NCBI GenBank assembly: GCA_041623895.1
Contig: JBFJVZ010000309.1
Span: 1 to 9,860 of the forward strand
Source: JBFJVZ01 sp041623895
GTDB taxonomy: Bacteria; Planctomycetota; Planctomycetia; Pirellulales; Pirellulaceae
Length of the DNA stretch: 9,860 nt
Direction: 5' to 3'
Shown: one piece after another, positions 1-7,608 of the stretch
Position numbering within the stretch: position 1 is the stretch's first letter
How the letters are laid out: every line of letters starts with the position of its first letter
Program-made: the position numbers and the translations under genes
Notes under the pieces: model-generated
Database searches by the model: none
What the model was told of the DNA's origin: nothing
Seen by the model: the letters and a program-made list of their open reading frames with translations, nothing else

Positions 1-1282
1 CGATGACTTTGCGAATCACGTCGTCGCTATGACCACGTTGAACCAAACCAATGGTATAGAGCGGCCAATTTGTCCAGGCGAGGCTTTCGTTCATCGCTTT
101 GCTAGTCTTGAAGTCATCGTCCGGCCACAACATGCGAAACTCTTCACGCCGTTTTCCGCGTTTTGGGACCTTTGCCTGTTCGGCGGCCGATAGTTGTGAT
201 GAGTAAGAAACATCGGTGCCAATCGCAACCGCGTCGGGCCCGAATTTTTTGATGACATGATCGATGTGGTCCAGCAGCGCGCTGATATCTCCCGTCCCAC
301 GGAGGTACCTGGGGATGCAGCAAATGCCGATGTAACCCCCCGAATCGACGATTGCCTTGATCACGTTGTCGGGTTTGCTGCGCACGTGAGGATAGATCGC
401 GGCGCATGTCGAGTGGCTTGCCACAACGGGACGCGAAGACGTTAAGGCTGCATCCAGGCTGGTTTTCCAGCCGCTGTGCGCACAATCGGGAATCACACCT
501 ACGCGGTTCATTTCGGCAATCGCGTGGCGGCCGAAGTCGCTCAGTCCCGCATCGCTTTTTTCGCCGCAACCGTCACCGATCATGTTGCGACGCTGATAAG
601 TCAGATGCATCATTCGAATGCCCAGCTGATAAAAAACACGGACGTAGCGAAGCTCATCCTCGACCGATAACCATTGTTGTGTCAAAGGAACGCCATTGCC
701 CGTTAAATAAAAACAGTGGCGACCCTGCTGTTTGGCCATCGTGATATCGCCGGGGACGGCAGCCTTGAAGACGAACCCGCGAAGCAGATCGGTCGTGTAG
801 GTGTGCCGGGCCAACCGCTTGATCAGCCGCATCGGGTCTTGGCCTTCTTCGCCCGCGTTGTTGAACACACAGGTCACGCCTGACGCTCGCCAGGCGTCAC
901 GGAATTCTTGTTGCTGGACCGGGTCGGTGACGAATCGCGTCATCGTCATTTCTTCCCGCAAGTCTTTTAACTCGACATCCGACGCGCCAGCCTGGACTGC
1001 TACCGCTAATGCATCACCATCGACGGCAGCCCGCGGCCCGAAACCGTAAGCATCAAAAACGATTGATTCTGCATGCAGCTTCAATCCGCGATCAATCTCC
1101 GCTGGAGACGGTTTCAGGATTCCCAGCGCGACATCGCGTGATGACTGGATCTTCGGATTCAGGCGTGCCGTCAAGTCGCTGACCGGATCTCGCTTTTTCT
1201 CTTGCGCGCGACCGGTGCGATCGAAGAGCGACAACGCAGATACTCCGACAAGTGAACTAAGGAAGTGGCGGCGATTAAACAT
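1..1282 (-). CDS. Tat-exported peptidase M19 (membrane dipeptidase-like) protein, 3' end outside window
   Basis: The frame opens at ATG 1282-1280 and runs without a stop to the left edge (427 codons visible). The N-terminus is a twin-arginine signal: NRRHFLSSL at residues 3-11, a hydrophobic stretch, then a polar region from about residue 25, so the protein is probably exported folded. Peptidase M19 enzymes are zinc dipeptidases of TIM-barrel fold. Family landmarks seen here are DCAHSG (H269), VVASHST (H290), a following Arg (R301) and AIGTD (D357), in the order of the family's second-metal and substrate residues. NWPLYTIGLVQRGHSD near the visible end also fits the family. Two normal metal sites differ: the early H-x-D is replaced by Y79-G-F81 in VFDAYGF, and the bridging Glu appears to be N196 in TGNG. 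It may therefore bind one metal, have another activity, or be inactive. Family call is firm; dipeptidase activity is uncertain. It is divergent from the membrane protein gene at 1494. Confidence 0.88.
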   Translation of the reverse strand, partial: MFNRRHFLSSLVGVSALSLFDRTGRAQEKKRDPVSDLTARLNPKIQSSRDVALGILKPSPAEIDRGLKLHAESIVFDAYGFGPRAAVDGDALAVAVQAGASDVELKDLREEMTMTRFVTDPVQQQEFRDAWRASGVTCVFNNAGEEGQDPMRLIKRLARHTYTTDLLRGFVFKAAVPGDITMAKQQGRHCFYLTGNGVPLTQQWLSVEDELRYVRVFYQLGIRMMHLTYQRRNMIGDGCGEKSDAGLSDFGRHAIAEMNRVGVIPDCAHSGWKTSLDAALTSSRPVVASHSTCAAIYPHVRSKPDNVIKAIVDSGGYIGICCIPRYLRGTGDISALLDHIDHVIKKFGPDAVAIGTDVSYSSQLSAAEQAKVPKRGKRREEFRMLWPDDDFKTSKAMNESLAWTNWPLYTIGLVQRGHSDDVIRKVI

Positions 1283-1493
1283 ATCCAATGAATCCTGAGG
1301 TAAGCGTCAATGTCGGTTGCGTCGAAATCACGCCGAAGTCTACGAGTATACAATGTTGGAGCCTTTCACTTCGCCCATGGCCAGTAGTCGTCCGAGCACC
1401 TGTGCTTCTTGTTTGTGCCTACCCGCACATTGATTTCGATTTGCGCCTTGAGCCACTGAGCTTAACAACAATAGTCAACAGTCAGGCAGATTC
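1283..1493. promoter_or_regulatory. Divergent intergenic region between the M19 gene and the membrane protein gene
   Basis: These 211 bp separate two gene starts that point away from each other, so both promoters should lie here. I see no convincing -35/-10 pair, operator or riboswitch. The only local symmetry is AGCAC-CT-GTGCT at 1395-1406, whose two-base spacing is too short for a stable hairpin. No strong Shine-Dalgarno precedes either start. Confidence 0.4.
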
Positions 1494-2426
1494 ATGAACC
1501 GTGCCGGCAAACCTTTTCCGCTATTCAATCGTATTGTCGTGCTGGTGATAAGCAGCGGCTTGTTGATCGGTCTGGTCGTCACTTTGGCCACAGCGAAATT
1601 CCGCAACAACTTGGATATCGTTGATGGATTTTTGATGGCCGTTTTCTTCTCGATCGCTTGTGGCGGCATTTATCTCAGTCTGTTCTGGAGGAACCAGACG
1701 GCAAAGGAACTGGAAGAAGAGCACTCTTTTCCATCACCCGAGCAACCGGACATCCCTGAACGCGCACTGACCTACATGTTTCCAGGAATCCCCAAATCGG
1801 GTGTCGTGTTTGTCGATACCGATGATGGTCTGATCCATTTCAAAGATTGTCATGTGCCCCGCAAGTTTCTGTCGTCGGCTCAAGCGTGGTACAGTTGCCC
1901 GATCGGTGATCTGAAAGGCGTGCACGTTTTCCGCTATCGGGGCGAGTCACTGACGGTGGTAACGCCGACGGGCAAAGCACTGATTCCGGCCACTGGTGAC
2001 AAGTATCCGGAGTTGCGTAAAACTCTGACCGGCCTGGTACCCCACAGTCAGCCGGGCTTTTCAACCGACCATCCAATGATGGGCATGGTGTACGTAGCGG
2101 GCGCACTGCTGGGCTTGTTTGCCGGTGTGTTCCTGACACCCCGCAATGCCGGCGATTCGACTTTGGGGCTGTTCGTCTTGACTGGCACTATTTTTGGAGT
2201 CGCCGGGATTCACTTGCTGGTCTACGTGGCGGATCGCTGCCTGAAAACCGGCTTGGCTCAACCGCTGGGCTTTGGCATGATTGGGGCATGGATCGGCATC
2301 GCCATCAGTTCCGCACTTGTTGGCGTAATCGGTTGGGCGCTGGGACCGATGATCGCAATGGCGGCAACGGGCTGTGTACTGGGAGTCGGGTATGGTGTTT
2401 GGAAACAGTCCCGCGAGCGTGGTTAA
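1494..2426 (+). CDS. Six-helix integral membrane protein of unknown function
   Basis: I do not recognise a named family for this 310-residue protein. Hydrophobic segments lie at about residues 13-34, 43-64, 194-215, 222-246, 258-281 and 283-303. Between helices 2 and 3 is a soluble domain of about 130 residues, starting with a charged stretch (KELEEEH, 71-77) and rich in predicted beta strand (GVVFVDTDDGLIHF, GVHVFRYRGESLTVVTP). Positive residues at the N-terminus, after helix 2 and at the tail (KQSRERG) suggest both ends and the soluble domain face the cytoplasm. The soluble domain's pattern of strands followed by YPELRKTL could be a PH-like fold, which is inference only. The last helices are rich in glycine and alanine, suggesting tight packing. 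ATG 1494 is chosen because it directly precedes the first helix; no clear ribosome site is seen. The gene converges on the glycosidase-like gene, leaving 20 bp between stops. Confidence 0.82.
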   Translation: MNRAGKPFPLFNRIVVLVISSGLLIGLVVTLATAKFRNNLDIVDGFLMAVFFSIACGGIYLSLFWRNQTAKELEEEHSFPSPEQPDIPERALTYMFPGIPKSGVVFVDTDDGLIHFKDCHVPRKFLSSAQAWYSCPIGDLKGVHVFRYRGESLTVVTPTGKALIPATGDKYPELRKTLTGLVPHSQPGFSTDHPMMGMVYVAGALLGLFAGVFLTPRNAGDSTLGLFVLTGTIFGVAGIHLLVYVADRCLKTGLAQPLGFGMIGAWIGIAISSALVGVIGWALGPMIAMAATGCVLGVGYGVWKQSRERG

Positions 2427-2446
2427 GGTCTAAGTTGTGGGGAAAT

Positions 2447-4315
2447 CTATGGGCTCGAGCCGAGCTGCATTTTCGCGATCCCGTAGACCAGAAATGGGGG
2501 AGTCTGAACCGTCAACACGCCGTCTTGTATTTGGAAGTCAAGCGGTTGTGGCTCGCTTTGCTCCGGAGTCAAGAATTGGACGCCGGAGACCGTCGTGTTG
2601 TCCGGCAACACGAATTGCACGCCGACGCCGTCAGCTGCCAACGGTTTCTCGTCGGCGATGCCGCGGCCTGAACTCGGTTTCCCCTTGCGCTTTGCCGGTT
2701 CCTCGCGGTCATAGTTGACAAAATGCAGCGCCAAAGCGTTACGGCTGGCAGATCGGCTAGCCGACACCCGCACCGCCGGTGACGCGGTAAACCGGCTTAA
2801 GCGTGATGTGTGCACCTCCGGCATTTTGCTGGTGCCAGCAGGCAAGACAAGCGAATAACGATTCTGCACTTCGGCATTTGCCAAGTCATCGGGCAGGACG
2901 TCAAACAGAACATGACTATCCAGTAATTGCTTGCCGAGCGAGCGAAACGCTTGCAAGTCGTCAAGCCTTCCCTGATGGACCGCGCGGCGAGGAAACAACA
3001 ATAGCACTTCGGCGTGAGAACGGTTCGCGCGGAAGATGTCGTCGTGTTCTTTCAAAAACTGATAATAAAGGATAATTGTTTCGCGAGCCTGCGGATCGGT
3101 GAATCGGGTGTAGAAGCCCATCGGTGCGCCGCCGTTAGCAGCCAGCTCCGCGATCGCCGCGCGGATGCGAGTGTTCTCGTATTTTCCGAGTGTGAATGGC
3201 TTGTCATCGAACGCGCCGCGAACGTACCTGGCCTGCAATGTTGCGTCGCCAAAGAATCCATTGGCCAAGTCCGTGTAGTTGGCCGCCGCGCCGGTGCTGT
3301 ACCAGAGGTAATCTTCATCGGCTCCCCACCACTGGCTCGGCAACAGGCATCGCTCATCGCCGCTGATTTGCTGGAAGTTTGACAAGTGATTCCACTGCGC
3401 CACGATCAGGTTCGGTTTCAGCGAACGGCCGTAGCGTACGAAAACTTCATCAAAGACTTGTTTGTTCGAGATTTGTGACCAGCGCAGCATCTCACGACGC
3501 AGCGGCGTCGACTGTTCTGGATCATGCCAACAAACGAGCTCTTCGAATTCATGCGATTCCAGGTTGGCGATGCCGAACATCTCTTGCATCTGCTGGCCGG
3601 TGAAGCGATCAGAAAGGTAATCGCGAAACTCACTGCGGCAGTGATCGCATAGGCAATTGTGGCGATAGAAATAGTTGGCGATGAAACCGTCGAGTCCTCG
3701 CTGGACGCCTTGTTTGACCCAAGCCTTCAGCACCTGCTGCCAGGCTGGGTTTCGCAGACAAGCCCAATACTCTTTCATGCCGCCGATCGAGTAATTCTGA
3801 TTGACCAGGGGTTTGCCATCCCCATCGCGCTCCAGGAATTCCAAGGGATCTTTCACCGGGCGGGGACCGAGTCGATCTTCGTCCCAATGATCGCGGTAGA
3901 ACTTAAAAAAACCACGGGGGCCATCGGGTCCATCCGGATCGCCGACCAGAAATTCAACATTGAAGTGGCCGATGACGCGAACGCCTCGCTGCCGTAACGC
4001 AGTGTTCTTATCCTGGAACCATTGGCCGCAGTTGTTCAATCCTTGCACCGGAAAGTGCGCCGGATAGCCGGCGTACTGTGGCGTGTGTGCCAGGCTCCAA
4101 AAGTGGGCACCATAGAATCCCAACTGAACCAGTTCCGGCTCGGCCTGATCAATGAACGACAAGTAACCGTCATCGGCATACTTGCTCCAGTGGGCCACCA
4201 TCCGCGTGAACTCGAGTCGCCCCTGCGCCGGGGGATGCGTTGACTGCGCAGCGGCGTCTGCGGACACAATGATCAGCATGGCAAGCAAAACACGACAACA
4301 TCTTGGCTGATGCAT
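2447..4315 (-). CDS. Secreted TIM-barrel glycosidase-like protein with a GH42-type cysteine motif
   Basis: The start at 4315 gives 622 residues with a standard signal peptide (MHQPRCC, then LLAMLIIVSADAAA, cut near residue 23). An in-frame ATG at 4333 would add six residues and cannot be excluded. Residues about 30-430 look like a glycosidase-type (beta/alpha)8 barrel (HWSKYADDGYLSF; GFYGAHFW; VIGHFNVEF; GFIANYFYRHN; LGKYENTR; GGAPMGFY). C221-x-C-x2-C226 followed by SEFRDYL matches the zinc-binding pattern beside strand 4 of GH42 beta-galactosidases and related putative hydrolases. About residues 432-494 resemble the start of the GH42-like amidotransferase-fold domain, but it is short. The tail (ALALHFVNYDREEP to FLVYGIAKMQL) resembles the closing beta-sandwich. 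Substrate is unknown. The usual acidic residue at the strand-4 site seems absent (A213-N214-Y215). E121 and E380 are other acidic candidates. The fold class is fairly secure; activity is not. Confidence 0.8.
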   Translation of the reverse strand: MHQPRCCRVLLAMLIIVSADAAAQSTHPPAQGRLEFTRMVAHWSKYADDGYLSFIDQAEPELVQLGFYGAHFWSLAHTPQYAGYPAHFPVQGLNNCGQWFQDKNTALRQRGVRVIGHFNVEFLVGDPDGPDGPRGFFKFYRDHWDEDRLGPRPVKDPLEFLERDGDGKPLVNQNYSIGGMKEYWACLRNPAWQQVLKAWVKQGVQRGLDGFIANYFYRHNCLCDHCRSEFRDYLSDRFTGQQMQEMFGIANLESHEFEELVCWHDPEQSTPLRREMLRWSQISNKQVFDEVFVRYGRSLKPNLIVAQWNHLSNFQQISGDERCLLPSQWWGADEDYLWYSTGAAANYTDLANGFFGDATLQARYVRGAFDDKPFTLGKYENTRIRAAIAELAANGGAPMGFYTRFTDPQARETIILYYQFLKEHDDIFRANRSHAEVLLLFPRRAVHQGRLDDLQAFRSLGKQLLDSHVLFDVLPDDLANAEVQNRYSLVLPAGTSKMPEVHTSRLSRFTASPAVRVSASRSASRNALALHFVNYDREEPAKRKGKPSSGRGIADEKPLAADGVGVQFVLPDNTTVSGVQFLTPEQSEPQPLDFQIQDGVLTVQTPPFLVYGIAKMQLGSSP

Positions 4316-4591
4316 GAATGACCCACATCGCATTCGGGCTGTTAATTGTTGAGGGCGCGGCGAGGGAGCGGCCGGCTTGTTAATTTAGTGAGCGGTGACG
4401 CGTGAGCAGCCGGGCCTCGCGCACTACTCCGTAACTTACCGCCCACGGCTCGCACTTGCGTACGCAGAGACTACGATTCTTGCCGAAAAACGACGTCCCT
4501 ACCCATCGGCCTGTCCTTCGGCGGTCTAGAATGTAGCCCAATTTTCCTAATCGCGTCACCGTTCGCCACGAGCATCAGAACTGAGATAGCA
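4316..4591. promoter_or_regulatory. Shared upstream region of the two divergent carbohydrate-active genes
   Basis: This gap of 276 bp (258 bp if the minus gene starts at 4333) should hold both promoters. I cannot point to a convincing promoter box. It does hold an imperfect direct repeat: GGCTGTTAATTGTTGAG at 4337-4353 and GGCTTGTTAATTTAGTGAG at 4374-4392. A REP-like inverted repeat follows, annotated separately, and a perfect palindrome TGCGTACGCA lies at 4457-4466. The palindrome is a possible protein-binding site, but a ten-base palindrome can occur by chance. No strong Shine-Dalgarno precedes ATG 4592. Confidence 0.4.
4388..4453. repeat. REP-like imperfect inverted repeat, probably a decayed copy
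   Basis: The left arm starts GTGAGCGGTGACGCGTGAGC at 4388. The right arm ends ACGGCTCGC at 4453. The reverse complement of the right arm agrees with the left at about 13 of 20 positions by hand alignment, with the outer GYGAGC best kept. The centre carries CCGGGCCTCGCGCACTACTCCG. The layout (GTGAGC, then a run of GC-rich words, CCGGGC, then a converse TTAC...GGCTCRC arm) recalls repeated palindromes between genes in Rhodopirellula-type genomes. That comparison is from memory, so only the symmetry itself is directly seen. Confidence 0.45.
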
Positions 4592-7546
4592 ATGAGATCC
4601 TTGATTCCATTTGTCATCTTGGCGCAGTTAGCGCCGGCAGGGTTTTCTCAGAACAAGGACCCCATTCAGCCGCGAGAAAAGCCGCTATCGTCCGCAGGAC
4701 TCTATGTGCCGGTGCCAGTCGACCTGTATGCATCGGACTCAATGGATGTCGAGTTTCCTTCCCAGCATGTTCAGGTCAGCGGCGTGCCATTTGAGTTGGT
4801 TTTGAAATCGAACGCCGACAATTTCTTTCTCAAAGACGCATCGTGGCCGAAGTGGCGCGAGGATCCGAGCCGGTACTATGCCGATTACGACAGCGGCCCG
4901 GAGATTCCTGGCGATCCGAGGCGTCCGTTGTTCAAAATCCCAATCGCCGATTACCAGTACGTGTACTTGTTGGCAGCGGCCGAGAACGACCAGGCGTTTT
5001 CCAATGTGGTCAGCTTTCGCATCGGAGCCTTGGATGGGTCGCGGCGGACAACGATCCACGACTTCGAGGCGGAAGTACCGCGATTCAGCGACAAGAGATC
5101 TCCTATCACACCGGTCGAGATGCCGCTGGCTGATGGCAAGAAGATGTTCTTGGTCAGAATTCCAATCGGTAAAGCATTCGCCCAAGATTTCCAAGACGAG
5201 TGGGCGCTCGATGTGGAGGTAACGAAAAAGTTGCGACTACAACTCCGCCGACCCGATCCCAACCGATATCAAATCCGACCGCTGGGATTGCCCAGTGGCG
5301 TTCACATTTTCGGCATGACCTTTGCCATTTCGCCGGTGCAAATGAAAGTCACCAGCGATGAATCGGGGCACGTTTTCAACGAACCGCAAACGCCGACATT
5401 TCATGTGAGTCTAACCAACAGCGGTAAACGGGCTGCCCCGGTGACGATTGTTGCGGAGGCCACCGATTACTACGGCGAAACCATCACGGTGCGGTCTCCG
5501 GAAGTCATCCTGGCGTACCGCAAACCTATGGCCTTGGACTTGAAGATCCCGGGAACCAAGCGTGGTTGGCACAAGCTGGTCGTGCGGGCTATTCGCAACG
5601 AGCGTAGCGAATATCTGCGACGGGAAACCAGCTTCGCACTGCTACCTGGGAATACACGCCGGTATCGAGACAAATCTCCGTTCGGCACTTGGGATTTTTG
5701 CGGGGGCCATTTTACGTCGCCCGATCCGGATGCCGTCGGACCGCTGTATGTGAAAGCCGGACTACGTTACGGCATGTTCAGCTTTCCCGCTGAAGCAAAA
5801 CGGAAGTACGGTGTCCTGGCCGGGAATGAACCACGATCGGCAGAACTGTTGGCAAAGAAACTCGCCGAAGACCCGCTGTTCCCCAAGCGCGTCTTGATCT
5901 TTCACGAGAATGCCGTCTCCGGTCCTCACATCATGCGGACGCCGGATGTTTTCACGGGTCGCAAGCAATACCACTTTGATGAGCAGGAACAGGAACGATT
6001 TGACCAGCTTTGGGAGTTGGCCCACACCACGGCCAAGGAAACTCGCGAACAATTTCCCGATGCGAAACTGATGTTTGGAAACGGCAACCCGCATTTGGTC
6101 GAAGCATTCCTGCGACGCAAGTTTTCTAAAGAATTGTTCGATGCGCGCGGAAACGAAGCGGGCGTATTCATGCGCATGCCCGAGACACAGCCGTTTGATT
6201 TTGTCGCCAACAATGCGGGGTTGTGGATGGATCGGCAAATCCTGGATCATTACGGTTACCAGGAAAAGCCGATCTGGCAATGCTACGAAATCACTTATCC
6301 CGGAACGAACCACGGCAATCTATCGGAGCCGACGCAGGCCGCTTATTTTCTTCGCCACGCAATGCATTCACTGGCTTGGCACGTGCCGGTTATTCGCCAG
6401 GGTGTGATCAGCGACATGGGCAATTCTTATTACTACAGCAATTGGGGCTCGGCGGGATTCTGTCATGTGATTCCCGAATTGAACCCCAAACCTGCTTACG
6501 TCGCAATGGCGACAATGACACAGCAACTGGACGGCGCGACATTCGTGCGTGAACTGGAGACCGGTTCCCCAACAACCTACGCATTTGAGTTCCAGAAGCC
6601 AAAACCGGGTGGATTCGTGACCGTGATGTGGACATTACGTGGACATCGGACTGTGACAATCGATCCGGAGCCGAACCAGATCTTCGACATGATGAGCAAC
6701 TCCGTGGCCGACTTGCAACTGACAAGCGAACCTATATTTGCTTCCACCGACAAAGCGATCAAGCAAATCAAGCTTGGAGCGGCCGTACATCGGGGACGCC
6801 CAGACAACGCACAGCTACTCTCGAGGCTCGACAGGTTGACTGAATGGGAGCAACTACAAGAAGGCGACCCGATCCTGGAAAACTACAATTTTGAAAACCC
6901 GCGATTGAAAGGTGAGTTTCAGCTGCAAGAGGTCGGCGATTTTGAAGGTGAAACCAACGTCTTGTCGGTCAAGCCGCAGTTACCGGTAAAAGAGAATGAG
7001 TTCCTACCCGTTTACACGGCGCTGAAGCACACCACCGGCATCGAAATCGAAGGCCAGCCCACCGAGATTGGCTTGCTCGTCAATGGCAATGGTGGTTGGG
7101 GGCGAATCATATTTGAATTCGTTGACGCGAGCGGACAAACATGGACTTCGATCGGTGCGGCCCAGGCTGGCGATCCGCCTCGTTGGATGAACGATTGGAT
7201 GAGCAAGGAAGAACTGGATCGGATGGGTGACATGCAACTGGGTGACTGGAACACCAATGATCCCTGGCAACGCAGCCGGATAAATTTCGAGGGCTGGCGT
7301 TATTTGAAATTCCCGCTACCTGGAAACTATCCGGGCGAGCAATACCATTGGCCCTATTCCAGTCAATGGCGACATACCAGCGACGGAATCGTGCATTACC
7401 CGATCAAGTTCACGCGACTGATCATCGAAACGCCACAAAAGGTGTTGAAGGGGACGGAGTTCAAGCCAATCGCAAGGGCAGAGATCTATTTGAAAGAACT
7501 GATGGTCACCTACCGTCCGCCGGAACAAGCCTTTGTCGCTGAATGA
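4592..7546 (+). CDS. Large secreted multidomain glycoside hydrolase-like protein (clan GH-A-like barrel)
   Basis: This 984-residue protein starts with a signal peptide (MRSLIPFVILAQLAPAGFS, cut near residue 19). Residues about 40-350 are beta-rich, with a VPFELVL segment like galactose-binding modules and a second Ig-like part ending before residue 355. A barrel appears to start at SPFGTWDF (362-369) and run to about 650. In it FHENA gives E439 as candidate acid/base, and WQCYEITYP gives E566 as candidate nucleophile. Their order and 127-residue spacing suit clan GH-A retaining glycosidases. A beta-sandwich at about 650-735 (QIFDMMSN, then EPIFAS) resembles the one after GH39-like barrels. 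The last 220 residues form a Trp- and Gly-rich beta module that may bind glycan. I cannot assign a GH family or substrate. The acid/base context His-Glu-Asn differs from the common Asn-Glu. ATG 4592 is chosen for the signal peptide. Confidence 0.82.
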   Translation: MRSLIPFVILAQLAPAGFSQNKDPIQPREKPLSSAGLYVPVPVDLYASDSMDVEFPSQHVQVSGVPFELVLKSNADNFFLKDASWPKWREDPSRYYADYDSGPEIPGDPRRPLFKIPIADYQYVYLLAAAENDQAFSNVVSFRIGALDGSRRTTIHDFEAEVPRFSDKRSPITPVEMPLADGKKMFLVRIPIGKAFAQDFQDEWALDVEVTKKLRLQLRRPDPNRYQIRPLGLPSGVHIFGMTFAISPVQMKVTSDESGHVFNEPQTPTFHVSLTNSGKRAAPVTIVAEATDYYGETITVRSPEVILAYRKPMALDLKIPGTKRGWHKLVVRAIRNERSEYLRRETSFALLPGNTRRYRDKSPFGTWDFCGGHFTSPDPDAVGPLYVKAGLRYGMFSFPAEAKRKYGVLAGNEPRSAELLAKKLAEDPLFPKRVLIFHENAVSGPHIMRTPDVFTGRKQYHFDEQEQERFDQLWELAHTTAKETREQFPDAKLMFGNGNPHLVEAFLRRKFSKELFDARGNEAGVFMRMPETQPFDFVANNAGLWMDRQILDHYGYQEKPIWQCYEITYPGTNHGNLSEPTQAAYFLRHAMHSLAWHVPVIRQGVISDMGNSYYYSNWGSAGFCHVIPELNPKPAYVAMATMTQQLDGATFVRELETGSPTTYAFEFQKPKPGGFVTVMWTLRGHRTVTIDPEPNQIFDMMSNSVADLQLTSEPIFASTDKAIKQIKLGAAVHRGRPDNAQLLSRLDRLTEWEQLQEGDPILENYNFENPRLKGEFQLQEVGDFEGETNVLSVKPQLPVKENEFLPVYTALKHTTGIEIEGQPTEIGLLVNGNGGWGRIIFEFVDASGQTWTSIGAAQAGDPPRWMNDWMSKEELDRMGDMQLGDWNTNDPWQRSRINFEGWRYLKFPLPGNYPGEQYHWPYSSQWRHTSDGIVHYPIKFTRLIIETPQKVLKGTEFKPIARAEIYLKELMVTYRPPEQAFVAE

Positions 7547-7608
7547 GCGCGCGCTGTGACACTCCGCGAACGACAACTTTGAGCATATGTTTATCGTGCG
7601 ATGATTTT
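7547..7608. other. Convergent intergenic spacer, no clear terminator
   Basis: These 62 bp separate two converging stop codons. A ten-base self-complementary run AGCGCGCGCT spans 7546-7555 at the plus-strand stop, but it has no loop and no T-run follows it. I see no intrinsic terminator for either gene. Confidence 0.5.

Noticed and set aside
406..744. Open plus-strand frame of 112 codons opposite the M19 gene
   Set aside because: It lies wholly antisense to a well-supported family member, its product is Arg/His/Ser-rich without domains, and it fits a shadow frame of GC-rich coding DNA.
1395..1406. AGCAC-CT-GTGCT inverted repeat as a hairpin
   Set aside because: Five-base arms with a two-base gap cannot form a stable hairpin and are expected by chance at this length.
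4313..4333. Upstream ATG at 4333 as the start of the glycosidase-like gene
   Set aside because: Starting at 4315 gives a more usual signal peptide and a G-rich stretch (GTGGG) sits a few bases upstream, while 4333 has no purine-rich site. The choice is not certain.
5762..6313. Open minus-strand frame of 183 codons within the large glycosidase-like gene
   Set aside because: It is entirely antisense to the barrel-coding part, shows no motif or signal, and the plus frame has clear protein features throughout.
7546..7555. AGCGCGCGCT palindrome as a terminator
   Set aside because: It has no loop and no following T-run, and it overlaps a stop codon.
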